Of a DNA stretch of 64,000 nucleotides, positions 25,740 to 35,847 are shown piece by piece. The position numbers were made by a program, and so were the translations under genes. The stretch covers positions 2,577,001 through 2,641,000 of the forward strand of contig NZ_CP012040.1 in assembly GCF_001050135.1 (NCBI RefSeq), in the 5' to 3' direction. The notes beneath the pieces are model-generated. The model was not told the origin of the DNA and did no database searches. It saw only the letters and a list, made by a program, of their open reading frames with translations. This stretch comes from Cyclobacterium amurskyense (GTDB lineage: Bacteria > Bacteroidota > Bacteroidia > Cytophagales > Cyclobacteriaceae). Each line of letters starts with the position of its first letter. Position 1 is the first letter of the stretch.

Positions 25740-28178
25740 TTATTTCTGAATAGAAATGGAATTTCCTCTTACAAATAATTCTGCCTTAATTACGGCTTCA
25801 TAAGGCGCTTCCATGTCAATTATTATTGAATGGTTTCCTCTTGGAATACTTAGTTTGGCGGAATCAATGGGGTATTCCTTAAGTTTATTCCATTCTTTGT
25901 CATAAAGCACGGCATGTGAACCACCTTCATAGGCCAATTTATCGCCTTTAGACAGTACAACCGGAATTTTTATTGTAGTGAAATTATTTATTTCCAGACT
26001 TATTTCAGTGATCTTTTTCTCTGAATTTGAACTGAGTAAAAAGCCCAGTGACTGGGAATCATAGGGGTTTTGAAAGTTGAGTTGCTTTGCCAGCGGTTCT
26101 CCGGGTTGCTTTTCCTTTTTTATAATTTGATGAATCTCTGAATGTACTTCTTTCAACTCCCATTCTCCTTTGCCGGTCTGTTCCAAAGTAAATTCATTGT
26201 TTATATTCTTTAAATTTTCTTTTTGCTTTTCATCGAATGCGCCCGAAAGCCTAGCATCCTCCCAATTTTTTATTTTTTCGAGAATTTCACCAATCCGTCC
26301 ATTTTTTTCTACGGCTTCCAAAGAAGTGGCCAGTCCAAAACCGGCATCGAAACCGGCAGCCCTTGCCAATAGCCATTCAGCATCCATAATGCTTGTTTCC
26401 GGGGAAAGGGAAAACCATCCCAGCATATTTGGCAGGAGGTTTCTGTCAAAATAATCTTGATTCATCAATCTGTATTGGGTTTGGCTTTCCCTGAAACCTG
26501 CATACCATGGTTCTCCCCAATTCATTCTTGTGAAAATATGCCAGAAAAAATGTCCTGGATTACTTGCGTCATTGATTACCTGACCTTTAAGCTCAGGCTT
26601 TAGGTGCTCATACCAAGTATTCACAAACAATTGCCTAGAATACTGTCCCATTCCATTGGACCAGTTGCCTTCAAGTCCGTCAAAAGAAATTTGCCTGATA
26701 TTAGTTTGGTTACAGAAGTCTGCAATGCGAAGGGCAATTTCTTTGGACAGTTCCGTATTGCTTAGAAAAGTTTTGTAACCATGGTCCATCAGTTTACTGA
26801 TTTCTTTGCCTTTTGCATGCGAAGAGGCTTCTGTTCCAAAAGCCCCCCTTACACAATTAAGTAATTTCCAAGGTGAGCTTTCAGAAACTGCCTCATAACG
26901 GATCAGTTCTTCTCCTACCATAACCGTGTGGAGGTTATTGTTTTTCATTTGATTAAAGAATTTTGGATCTTCAATAAAGACCTCTTTATCTGAAATGCCT
27001 AAATCTATACTTAGCTTAGTAGTTCCCACCTTTGCAAGCCTCTCGTCCGGTATTGGGCTAACGTATGGATCGTTGGTGGTAATGAAATTAGAAAGTGTGT
27101 GTACCCCCAAATGTACCCCTTGGTCCTCAGCCTTACTGACGAGGGCTTTCATGCTTTCCCAGTTTTCAGGAAATTCTTTCTCATTCAATTTAAAATTTCC
27201 CCAGGTGGCAAATGGTCCTCCATGGTACAAGTATTTCAATCCTGCTTGTTTTGTTAGGGAAATAGCATTGTCTATTGAGTTAACGCCAAATGGCATGATC
27301 AGGTAGGAGGCAGTTGACTCAACTGAGGTCTTTGCCCATTCACCGTCTATCTCCGGGTGCGGAAGGCCTTCCTGTACCTCAATTATCCCGATGGTATTCA
27401 ATGCTTCTGAAGGGGGGCTTCCAAATAATGCTATTTTGGAGCCAACCACCCCACCATCCTCATAAGCTTTAACGGTATAATTTTCATGAGCCCATACAGG
27501 AATTACTTTATCTTCAAGTCGGTTTCGGGTATAAGCCTGTAGTTTACTTCCATAATTGGTTCTTCTGGCAGTTTGTCCCCTATAAAGAACTTTTACACTG
27601 TCAGACACATCAGTAAGATTATTAGTAGCGAAAATATCATAGGCGGGTTCTGTATCATCCGGGTTAGTCGGATAACCGCCAAGTGTTTTGATATTTAAAG
27701 CCTGAATACCCATGGCAAATTGACCGTTTTGTACCACTCCCACTGTTTCCCCGATTGTTTCTGAAATATTCAGCCTGTATGGCCCCCAAATTAAATGATC
27801 TGCTTGGGTAGAATTAGTCAGGTTTATTAGTTCGAAAGAGATATAGTTTTTATTCTGGGTATATTGTAACTGAGCCTTCATTTCAAGTTGATCAAAGGCC
27901 AAGTAAATATGTTGAGATGCTTCATCTATATCCATTTCCTGAGGAAAAAGGATTTCATCGTTTACCTGTACAGATAAAAGGTAATTACTGTCTGAAGGAT
28001 GTTGGAGCTCAGAGCGGTTAGTTTTATCGTAAATAGATGTCAATTTGCCCCTGCCATCTAGAGTGATTTTCAAATAATCTGTTTCTAAGTCCAGTTTGTT
28101 TTCGCTACAAGACCAAAAGAATATTCCTAAAAGCAGGCCAATTATAGGAGTAAAGCCTATGTTGTTTTTTATTTTCAT
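25740..28178 (-). CDS. Barrel lipoprotein of unknown glycosidase-like family
   Basis: The protein has 812 residues. A lipobox ends at Cys24 (FFWSCSEN), so it is lipid-anchored. An N-terminal beta domain (about 30-270) opens with a DYLKITLDGRGKL-SIYDKTN pattern seen in sugar-binding supersandwich domains. A barrel-like region follows with LKYLYHGGPFATWG, DQGVHLGVHTLSN and IRQISFDGLEGNWSNG, where the Asp in FDG is a candidate nucleophile. A C-terminal beta domain ends the protein. I know no CAZy family number for it. Its place between a GH172 gene and two GH36-like genes suggests that it helps break down the same glycan. Confidence 0.6.
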   Translation of the reverse strand: MKIKNNIGFTPIIGLLLGIFFWSCSENKLDLETDYLKITLDGRGKLTSIYDKTNRSELQHPSDSNYLLSVQVNDEILFPQEMDIDEASQHIYLAFDQLEMKAQLQYTQNKNYISFELINLTNSTQADHLIWGPYRLNISETIGETVGVVQNGQFAMGIQALNIKTLGGYPTNPDDTEPAYDIFATNNLTDVSDSVKVLYRGQTARRTNYGSKLQAYTRNRLEDKVIPVWAHENYTVKAYEDGGVVGSKIALFGSPPSEALNTIGIIEVQEGLPHPEIDGEWAKTSVESTASYLIMPFGVNSIDNAISLTKQAGLKYLYHGGPFATWGNFKLNEKEFPENWESMKALVSKAEDQGVHLGVHTLSNFITTNDPYVSPIPDERLAKVGTTKLSIDLGISDKEVFIEDPKFFNQMKNNNLHTVMVGEELIRYEAVSESSPWKLLNCVRGAFGTEASSHAKGKEISKLMDHGYKTFLSNTELSKEIALRIADFCNQTNIRQISFDGLEGNWSNGMGQYSRQLFVNTWYEHLKPELKGQVINDASNPGHFFWHIFTRMNWGEPWYAGFRESQTQYRLMNQDYFDRNLLPNMLGWFSLSPETSIMDAEWLLARAAGFDAGFGLATSLEAVEKNGRIGEILEKIKNWEDARLSGAFDEKQKENLKNINNEFTLEQTGKGEWELKEVHSEIHQIIKKEKQPGEPLAKQLNFQNPYDSQSLGFLLSSNSEKKITEISLEINNFTTIKIPVVLSKGDKLAYEGGSHAVLYDKEWNKLKEYPIDSAKLSIPRGNHSIIIDMEAPYEAVIKAELFVRGNSISIQK

Positions 28179-28318
28179 TGTTTTATTTTATTTATAAAAT
28201 TTCATTTTTCAGGTTTATATCGCTTTATATTAAACCCTTATGGCAATTCAGGAAAAATTGATAAAATCAATGCTTTAAAAGGTTTTTATTTTATGGATCA
28301 AGATCCTATGTATTCGAA

Positions 28319-30016
28319 TTATTCAAGGTGAAGCCTGACCTTATGAGATACTCCACTGATATCCTTTTCTATATTGTCCTGACTGCCTCTAAAGGCATAA
28401 TAAAAAGTAGCAGGGCTAAAGTCCATAGGTGCACGGTGAGGATGCCAAATTTCCATGTCAAACGAAAATCCTTTTGAAAAAGGAATTCCATCTAATATAC
28501 GCTGCCTGTTATTCGAAGTCACTCCGGGGGTTTTGTTTCCTTCGCCTATAGGTTGTGAAGCAATGGGTGAAGAAAACGGCTGGGGCCGGCAATAGGCATA
28601 ACAATAATAATCTTCTGTTCCGGTTCCAAAATGGGAGGGGAAGGCTTCGAAATCCACATAAATTTTCTCGTCTCCTTCTCCCCACCAATTGATACCGGTA
28701 GTGTCAGGGAATGAATTATATAAGGTTAGGTTATCTCCCACATATATGCCTTTCCCTACTATTGAAACATAATTATAATCACTCCTCAACTTTGTGTCTA
28801 GGCTTCTTGTTTCATTCCATGTGGCATGGAAATACATGCTTAGATCTGTCCATTCATTGGGACGATGATCTAAAGCCAGTTCCTCTAGTATTATTTCCTG
28901 ATCTCCATAATTGATAAGTTTTACTTCTGCTTCTTTTTCAAAAGGCATCGCCCAATAGGAAGACATTAAACCTGACGCATCTACTTTGGTATAATAAGTC
29001 TGATGGGGTCTTGAAACATAGCCAATTCCAAAAAATTGACCCAATGGGCACCAAACAGTTTCTTCCCCATCAAAGGTTATGGATACCACGGTTGATCTTA
29101 GTGCTTGCTCCATGTTATGTGCTTTAATTCGGGTTTGAAAGAAGTCAATCATAGCAGAACCCATGATCTTCTTTTTGAAGCTTTTGCCCGGTTTAACCCT
29201 GATTCCGGATTCTTGAATTTTGACATTTAACCTTTCAGGTGAATGGGTCAATATTTTTGCGGCTTCCTTTAATTCGCGATTGTAGGTTTTTAGCGTGTTT
29301 GTGTTAAAACTTTCTACTTCGGTTCCCTGTGCATAAGAACGGTAATTGATTTGATAATAATGACCTTTCCAGCCTTCTATATGGCTATATTTGTGTTCAC
29401 CATCGTAGGTAATCTTACAGCTTTTTGCATAGGGGATAGGTAGAATTAGGTTCCTTCCTCTCCAGGTGTCATTTTCTGCTTTTTCAGGTGCAAAAAAACT
29501 GAATGGTTTTCCTACAAGCCCAGCTCCACCGACCATATTTTTATGATACATTTCGATTACCGGTATTGGGTTGCCATCTATATAAAGCCTATAGATACCT
29601 CCATATTCGTCAGGAATGCCTCCATAAACTGCCCAAAACCTTACGATGGCTCCCGGGCCGAAATCCTCAAACATGACATCTTCCTTTCGTCCTTGATTGA
29701 GCTCTGTTCTTATGTATTGACTGAAGTCATGGTTTTCAAACCACCCCTGACCCCAGTCTCTAGGTGTGTCTTTATCACCATAGTTTCCTGTAAAATAATT
29801 GGCGTCTGCTTCCATGTTGTCTTTGTTTACAGATTTCCTTGAATAACTCGAGGCCTGGCTTGTTTGATAGAATGGCTCGGGCCATAAGGATAGGGTTTTT
29901 CTATCAGTCATTTCTTCTAAGAGCTTTGGAAATGTAACCTGAGCGAAGTTACTGAATGACAATAATGTAAAAGATAAGAATAACGGCAGGAAATTATGGA
30001 ATTTACTATTTTTCAT
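28319..30016 (-). CDS. GH172 (DUF2961) glycoside hydrolase
   Basis: The protein has 565 residues with a signal peptide of about 25 residues. The DUF2961 double jelly roll is recognised from FGPGAIVRFWAVYGG, then GQFFGIGYVSRPHQTYY, and near the end INWWGEGDEKIYVD followed by GTGTEDYYCYAY, which carry the conserved acidic residues. Characterised GH172 enzymes include a difructose-dianhydride I synthase/hydrolase and exo-alpha-D-arabinofuranosidases that release D-arabinose from mycobacterial arabinan. The gene follows susD after a 444-bp gap with a strong hairpin. With the SusCD pair it suggests a fructan or D-arabinan-type substrate. Confidence 0.85.
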   Translation of the reverse strand: MKNSKFHNFLPLFLSFTLLSFSNFAQVTFPKLLEEMTDRKTLSLWPEPFYQTSQASSYSRKSVNKDNMEADANYFTGNYGDKDTPRDWGQGWFENHDFSQYIRTELNQGRKEDVMFEDFGPGAIVRFWAVYGGIPDEYGGIYRLYIDGNPIPVIEMYHKNMVGGAGLVGKPFSFFAPEKAENDTWRGRNLILPIPYAKSCKITYDGEHKYSHIEGWKGHYYQINYRSYAQGTEVESFNTNTLKTYNRELKEAAKILTHSPERLNVKIQESGIRVKPGKSFKKKIMGSAMIDFFQTRIKAHNMEQALRSTVVSITFDGEETVWCPLGQFFGIGYVSRPHQTYYTKVDASGLMSSYWAMPFEKEAEVKLINYGDQEIILEELALDHRPNEWTDLSMYFHATWNETRSLDTKLRSDYNYVSIVGKGIYVGDNLTLYNSFPDTTGINWWGEGDEKIYVDFEAFPSHFGTGTEDYYCYAYCRPQPFSSPIASQPIGEGNKTPGVTSNNRQRILDGIPFSKGFSFDMEIWHPHRAPMDFSPATFYYAFRGSQDNIEKDISGVSHKVRLHLE

Positions 30017-30363
30017 AAAATAAGGTAAATCAGGACAATGCGAAGATTGCCCTTGTTAATTAAGGGAAATAGGTATTAAATTTTTAAGTGCTTGGATAAT
30101 TACGGTAGCTTCAACTTGCGAAAGAGGTCGAATTTTAAAATTCAAACCATCACAATGTTTTATAGGTTAACCCTTGATTAGTCTCGATATTGATTGGTTT
30201 TCATGAGATTACCTTGCCCAGTAACTGTCTTGATATATTACCTGATTATAAAAAGATTTTTTCACATTGAAGAAATGGCTACTTGCTAAAATCAACCTCA
30301 GTCATTTGCGAAACAATTTCTCTCCTTATAAAAGGAGGGCATTTTTTGCCAGTTTTTTAATTG

Positions 30364-30410
30364 CTGTTTAGAGGTATTATTTGCGAGTTGCAATTAAAAC
30401 CTCTAAACAG
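30364..30410. promoter_or_regulatory. 12-bp inverted repeat between susD and the GH172 gene
   Basis: CTGTTTAGAGGT (30364-30375) and ACCTCTAAACAG (30399-30410) form a perfect stem around a 23-base loop. The element lies just downstream of the susD stop and is flanked by AT-rich DNA. In SusCD operons such hairpins often end or stabilise the susCD message, giving lower expression of enzymes further downstream. I see no gene in the rest of 30017-30461. Confidence 0.5.
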
Positions 30411-30461
30411 TAGTAATTAAACTAATCATAAATTGATTTCACCATATCGTAGGTTTTTTCC

Positions 30462-32228
30462 TTATAGGGTCGGATCAAATGTACCTCCTTCCCAGCCTAT
30501 GTTTTGCTCTAAATTGGTATTCCTGTCAATATGTGATAATTGGATAGGAAAGAAATAATACTTCTCTGGCATAGACATCTGGGTAGGGCCATTTGTAATT
30601 AATTCTACCACCTCATAGGTAAAGTCATCCGGCATTAAGTTGTAATTATTGGCCGCATTAATGTCCTCAGGTGTAACTTCATTATAAGCTTTTCCATTGA
30701 GTTTAGTGGCCATTATTCCATATTTTCTCATACCATCAAGTCGGTCTAGCATGCGATGCCTTCTGAGATCCCAAAACCTCTGTCCTTCAAAAGCCATTTC
30801 TATAAATTTCTCATGAAGAATGGTTTCTCTCATTTCTTCTCTGGACATTCCATCATTTAAACCAAAATTTCCATCATCACCGGGTTCTATTCCCGCACGT
30901 TGCCTAATATCCTTTAATACCTTAAATGCTTCATTGGTATGACCGGTTTCATTCGCTGATTCTGCAAAATTAAATAGTATTTCTGCATACCGGATTTCCG
31001 GCCAGTCCACGTCATTGGTATTTACCAATTCCTGAGAAAGCTCCTCCATTATACCTTTTCTACAATATAGTCCTGTACGGTAATGGCTTTCACCTTGAAT
31101 AATGTATCCGAAGGCATCGACAGGTAATGCGATATTGGACATGGTATATTGTCTTCTGTCTGTTTTTCCACTTAATGGATAAGCGGCTCCATTCCATACC
31201 AAAGTAGCTTCAAATCTTGGGTCACGGTTTTCCCAAAATGATTGTAGATCATAGGTGTAAGCAGAAGTAGGGTCTCCCGGCATTTTACCGTCTTTCATAG
31301 GGAATGCCTCTGCCAGGGCCCAAATTGGCTGGTCTCCTCCGGTGGCATTTTTTGATTCAGAAAGAGGTCTTACCGCATCCTCTCCTCTACCATTTGTTTT
31401 TACCGGATCTACATAGACTACAGAAAATATATTTTCCTTATGTTGGGAGGTTTCAAAAACGTCTGTGTAGTTTTCCAAGAGTCCATATCCATTGGCATCC
31501 AGAAATTCTTTGGCCTGTGTGTTTGCCTGATAGGCATCTTCCCAGTATCCATTGTCATAGGGATTTGATGGATTAAATTGTGGTGAGGCTTTGTATAACA
31601 AAACCCTACCTTTAAAGGCTCTTGCAGTAGCCTGATCAATCTTACCAAATTCTCCTCCTTCATACCTACCGGGTAAGTTAGCTATGGCATGATCCAGGTC
31701 GCTAATGATAAAATCAAAACATTCGGCGGTAGAATTTCTGGAAACATTTAAATTATCTTCCAAATCTTGAGGTTTGGTTATGATGGGTACTCCACCGTGA
31801 TAATATACCATTTTGAAATAGAGGTAAGCCCTGATAAACTTTGCTTGGGCTTCCATTTCGACTTGATCCTCCGTTGGTATTTGACCTGCAGGGAGTTCTT
31901 CCAACATAATATTAACCCTTCTGATAATGTCATAGGGCCAAAACTTCATGGTTCCATTATTTTCGGTGATCCAATCAGATCCTATTATCCCTCCACTTTC
32001 ATTCGAATAATTTCCAAAATTTAGTGGCCAACCGGAAAAGGTGCTTGAGTAGAGTGCCGAGAGGTAGGCATTAACCGTTTGTTCATCATCAAATGTCCCC
32101 TGTGCTGGGTAATTACTAAGGTCGTCTACGTCTTCCAAAACGTTGTTGCAAGCAGAAAGAGAAAGTCCCAAACAAAATAATAATGCCAGGCCTTTAGTTA
32201 ACCAGGGTTTGTATATAATATTTTTCAT
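30462..32228 (-). CDS. susD-like: SusD/RagB family outer-membrane glycan-binding lipoprotein
   Basis: The protein has 588 residues and a lipobox ending at Cys27 (LSLSAC). It has the SusD-like tetratricopeptide scaffold, with QAKFIRAYLYFKMVYYHGGVPII near 130 and a typical end-region RAGIEPGDDG, then MREEMRETILHEKFIEMAFEGQRFWDLRRH. SusD-like proteins bind glycan at the cell surface and sit as a lid on their SusC partner. The gene follows susC after 18 bp. Confidence 0.95.
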   Translation of the reverse strand: MKNIIYKPWLTKGLALLFCLGLSLSACNNVLEDVDDLSNYPAQGTFDDEQTVNAYLSALYSSTFSGWPLNFGNYSNESGGIIGSDWITENNGTMKFWPYDIIRRVNIMLEELPAGQIPTEDQVEMEAQAKFIRAYLYFKMVYYHGGVPIITKPQDLEDNLNVSRNSTAECFDFIISDLDHAIANLPGRYEGGEFGKIDQATARAFKGRVLLYKASPQFNPSNPYDNGYWEDAYQANTQAKEFLDANGYGLLENYTDVFETSQHKENIFSVVYVDPVKTNGRGEDAVRPLSESKNATGGDQPIWALAEAFPMKDGKMPGDPTSAYTYDLQSFWENRDPRFEATLVWNGAAYPLSGKTDRRQYTMSNIALPVDAFGYIIQGESHYRTGLYCRKGIMEELSQELVNTNDVDWPEIRYAEILFNFAESANETGHTNEAFKVLKDIRQRAGIEPGDDGNFGLNDGMSREEMRETILHEKFIEMAFEGQRFWDLRRHRMLDRLDGMRKYGIMATKLNGKAYNEVTPEDINAANNYNLMPDDFTYEVVELITNGPTQMSMPEKYYFFPIQLSHIDRNTNLEQNIGWEGGTFDPTL

Positions 32229-32246
32229 CTTTTTGGGGTTTAGGGA

Positions 32247-35200
32247 TTAAAACTGTACAGTAAGGCCCCCTGTAAAGGTTTTCATCAAAGGATAAGAATC
32301 CAGTGTGGCCTGTTCAGGATCATGTTCTTTTAGATCAGTTAGGACAAATAAATTTGTGGCATTTGTATAGAGTTGTACTTGGGTAATCCCAAGGCTACTG
32401 TACCACCTTTCGGGAAGAGAATACCCTAAATTCAGGTTTTTAAGCCTTAAATATGCACCATTTCTCATCCAAAAACTGGAGGCTCCACCACCAAACTCCG
32501 GTTGCATCCATTGTCCATTAACCCTTGGATAGGTGGCGTCAGGGTTTTCAGGGGTCCAATAATCTCTTGCCCAAATATCAAAATAAGGACGATCACCCAC
32601 TTGAAAAACGCCTCCGCCATTTCTGGTTTGAATCATACGATCATATGCACCAACTCCCTGAAGATGTACATTTAGGCTGAATCCTCTCCATTCTCCCCTA
32701 AAGCCAACTCCATAATTGATTCTTGGGGTGCCATTGTCACTCAAATAAGTAATGTCATTGCCATCAATTTTTCCGTCGGGCCCTTCGGAATAATTGGCTC
32801 CCCGGATGTCCTCAAAAAGCAAGGTGCCAAGCATAGGTTCTCTTCCAAATTGAGTAAATCCTTCTGGGATGGCATTTAATTGCTCTTGGGTTCGTATAAT
32901 TCCCTTTGAGATGTAACCTGAAACCCTATTGTCCGGCTGTCCAATTCTACTTCTCCAGTTGTCTTCATAGGTACCATCTACATAAGATTCCGGTTCGTCC
33001 CATACGTCCCACCGGTCTCTTGCATAGCCCATATTACCATAAATACTGTATTTGAGTTCTCCAATATTGTCTCTCCAGTCGAGGTTTATTTCAAAGCCTC
33101 TCCATGACCTTTGTCCGTAATTTACGGCAGGTAAGGATGCTCCGTAGGTGGTAGGTGTAGTTCCTAACCTTGTACCAAGAATGTCACTTTCGGTTTTCCC
33201 CCATATGTCCATTTCACCTACGAGTCTGTTGTTTAGAAAACCATATTCAAGTCCCACATCCCATAATGAAATGGTAGACCAAGTTATATCAGGATTAGGT
33301 ACCGCACCTGGCACTAGTCCGTCATACAAAGTGCTTCCGAAAACGTATCCCGAAGACTTTTGATATACTTGCCCCCATCTCCAGGCATTGATACCACTGT
33401 CGCTTCCGGTTGTACCGTAAGAGGCTCTTAGTTTAAGGTCATCAAATAGAGAAAGATCATTGATGAAATTTTCTTCGCTAAGCCTCCAGGCTACTGACCC
33501 TGAAGGGAAAAAGCCCCACTGTTTGCCAGGAGCAAACTTGTAGTTTCCATCATACCGAAAGGAAAATTCTGCGATGTATTTTTGATCAAATGAATAGTTT
33601 GCCCTTCCTATCCAAGAGACTCTGGCAAACTCTCCCTCACTTCCACTAAACCACCTTCTTTCAGTATCACTTGAGGTATTATATATTTGATCTATTGAAG
33701 TAGAAAGTAGGTTTTCAGCCCTTCCATTTAAGCTTTTACTGTTTGAACCTGCTTGTTCGTAAACAGCTAAAGCATTTACTTCATGCTTGCCAAAGGATCG
33801 TTTAAAGTTCAGATACCAGTTGAATTGGTAAGCACTGGTAAGGAGAACATTTTCTTGAATATTTTCATAACCTGAACTAAGGTTATGGGTTCCGGTCTGG
33901 TTTAAATCCACAGGACCGGGAATAAATTTATTGTCGATATTCCTTGATTGGAGGATATAATATTTATTATGGATGACAAATGATTTCATATTGTTGTCAT
34001 AGGCATTGATATTTCCCTGAACGCTTGTACTCAATCCCTTGATGTACTGCCCTAGGTCTAGGTCCAATTTCAGTATGGCGTTTAATGAACGATGCTTGGT
34101 ATCCCTGTAACCGCCCTCATTGAGCATTAGTTGGGGAGGATGCCAACCTCCTGCCGGTTTTACAGGGTAATCTTGTGGGTTGTTGGTTGGGTTTCCGTCA
34201 ATATCTACATAGAAAGGATACAACCTAGTCCAATTGAAGGTCGCTCTGTAAAAATCCCCTACATTAAAATCTTCAGCCCCGTCATATGGCCAATACCAAC
34301 GATTATAGTTACGTTGGTTTCCACTGAGATTTAAACTCATTTTAAGACTTTCGGTAATTTTAGCATTGATGTCTGATCGGAAATTATAACGGTCATATCC
34401 TAAGTTTTTATAAGATCCCTCTTCTGAATGATATCCCATTTGAACATAATAATTCACATCATTTGTACCTCCTCTAACACTTAGGTTGTGTTGTCGCACC
34501 GTAGGGGTTTGCCAAATCAGGTCATTGATGCTGTAGGATTTATCAGAGAAATAGTTTAAAATGTCCTCTCCGTAGGGTTCAGGCAATCCTCTAGTGATGG
34601 CTGCGTTGTTCAAAAACATGATTTCCTCCTGTGCGCTGAAATTCTGGATCGGTCTGGTAGATTCAGAAGCCGAATAATTAGCCCTGTATTCAAAAACCGG
34701 TTTTTGATTGGTACCTGCTTTTGTAGTCACTAAAACAACGCCATTTCCTGCACTTGATCCATAGATGGCAGCACTTGCAGCATCTTTCAAAAAGCTAATG
34801 TTTTCTACTTCGTTGGGATTCAGGGCATCAAAAGCTGCCTTGTCCCTGATAACTCCATTAATTACATAAAGGGGTTCTCCGGAGCTTCCTCTGATTCGGA
34901 TTGATGAACTTGCACCTGCAAGACCGGAAGTACCAACAACTTGAACTCCCGGAGCTCTTCCCGCTAGACCGTTCGATAGGTTGGCCAGTGGAACGTCTAT
35001 TATATCATCTGTTTTTACTGAGGCAATTGATCCTGTTATATTGACTTTCTTTTGTGTGCCATAGCCTACCACCACTATTTCTTCCAATCCTTCGGATGCT
35101 TCCGTTAATTGGACATCAATTTGGGTTCTTGCGCCTATGGTAATTCTGAAATCTTCATAGCCAATATAGCTGAATATTAAAACGGCTTCTCCATTGACTA

Positions 35201-35720
35201 CTTCAATAGTGAAATTTCCATCGAGATCCGTTACTGTACCCTTATTGGTTCCCAAGACAAGTACATTTACTCCCGGGATGCTTTCTCCGGTTGCTTTGTC
35301 TGTAACTTTACCTTTTACAGTTATTGCCATGGATGGCTTTGTCTTGGTTTTTTTGCTATTACCGGGCTTAATATTAATAAATTTGTCAACCTGTCTAAAG
35401 GATAGGTTGTGCTGTTTGGCTACTTCCAACAAAATATTATAAACCGAAATAGATTTTTTTGTTGAGGTGATCACTCCATACAAGTTGATTTCGTTTTTAT
35501 AATAACTAAATGTGAACTCCGTTTTGTCTTCAATAAGCTTAATTAATTGGAGTAAGGTGTAAGATTCGGCGTCAAGGTCTAAAAATACCTCTTCAATGGT
35601 TTTTTCGTCCTGATCTTTAGCCATTACTTGAGACGAAGCATGGCATATGGTCAGAAGGAGGATGGTGCAAAACATTATTTTAAACCATCTCCAATGTTTA
35701 AGTAAAATGATTTTTTTCAT
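32247..35720 (-). CDS. susC-like: SusC/RagA family TonB-dependent receptor with STN domain
   Basis: I chose the start at 35720 (1157 residues). A signal sequence is followed by an STN domain (about 40-105; EVFLDLDAESYTLLQLIKLIED), the segment that contacts an anti-sigma factor. A carboxypeptidase-regulatory-like domain (VKGKVTDKATGESIPGVNVLV) comes next, then a plug domain (GLAGRAPGVQVVGTSG and the SIRIRGSSG motif) and a 22-strand barrel ending in GGLTVQF. It imports oligosaccharides with TonB energy together with the SusD protein. The STN domain fits regulation through the FecR and ECF sigma genes just upstream. Confidence 0.95.
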   Translation of the reverse strand: MKKIILLKHWRWFKIMFCTILLLTICHASSQVMAKDQDEKTIEEVFLDLDAESYTLLQLIKLIEDKTEFTFSYYKNEINLYGVITSTKKSISVYNILLEVAKQHNLSFRQVDKFINIKPGNSKKTKTKPSMAITVKGKVTDKATGESIPGVNVLVLGTNKGTVTDLDGNFTIEVVNGEAVLIFSYIGYEDFRITIGARTQIDVQLTEASEGLEEIVVVGYGTQKKVNITGSIASVKTDDIIDVPLANLSNGLAGRAPGVQVVGTSGLAGASSSIRIRGSSGEPLYVINGVIRDKAAFDALNPNEVENISFLKDAASAAIYGSSAGNGVVLVTTKAGTNQKPVFEYRANYSASESTRPIQNFSAQEEIMFLNNAAITRGLPEPYGEDILNYFSDKSYSINDLIWQTPTVRQHNLSVRGGTNDVNYYVQMGYHSEEGSYKNLGYDRYNFRSDINAKITESLKMSLNLSGNQRNYNRWYWPYDGAEDFNVGDFYRATFNWTRLYPFYVDIDGNPTNNPQDYPVKPAGGWHPPQLMLNEGGYRDTKHRSLNAILKLDLDLGQYIKGLSTSVQGNINAYDNNMKSFVIHNKYYILQSRNIDNKFIPGPVDLNQTGTHNLSSGYENIQENVLLTSAYQFNWYLNFKRSFGKHEVNALAVYEQAGSNSKSLNGRAENLLSTSIDQIYNTSSDTERRWFSGSEGEFARVSWIGRANYSFDQKYIAEFSFRYDGNYKFAPGKQWGFFPSGSVAWRLSEENFINDLSLFDDLKLRASYGTTGSDSGINAWRWGQVYQKSSGYVFGSTLYDGLVPGAVPNPDITWSTISLWDVGLEYGFLNNRLVGEMDIWGKTESDILGTRLGTTPTTYGASLPAVNYGQRSWRGFEINLDWRDNIGELKYSIYGNMGYARDRWDVWDEPESYVDGTYEDNWRSRIGQPDNRVSGYISKGIIRTQEQLNAIPEGFTQFGREPMLGTLLFEDIRGANYSEGPDGKIDGNDITYLSDNGTPRINYGVGFRGEWRGFSLNVHLQGVGAYDRMIQTRNGGGVFQVGDRPYFDIWARDYWTPENPDATYPRVNGQWMQPEFGGGASSFWMRNGAYLRLKNLNLGYSLPERWYSSLGITQVQLYTNATNLFVLTDLKEHDPEQATLDSYPLMKTFTGGLTVQF

Positions 35721-35847
35721 TAATTTTAGATTTAAATTGAACAAATATTTTTTGATAGTTACCATTTCCACACGGGGGCTATCAGATCAATAATTTGGGG
35801 TGGCAATACATTTATCGTATTGCCATTTTTTTTCATAGGCCAGAGAT

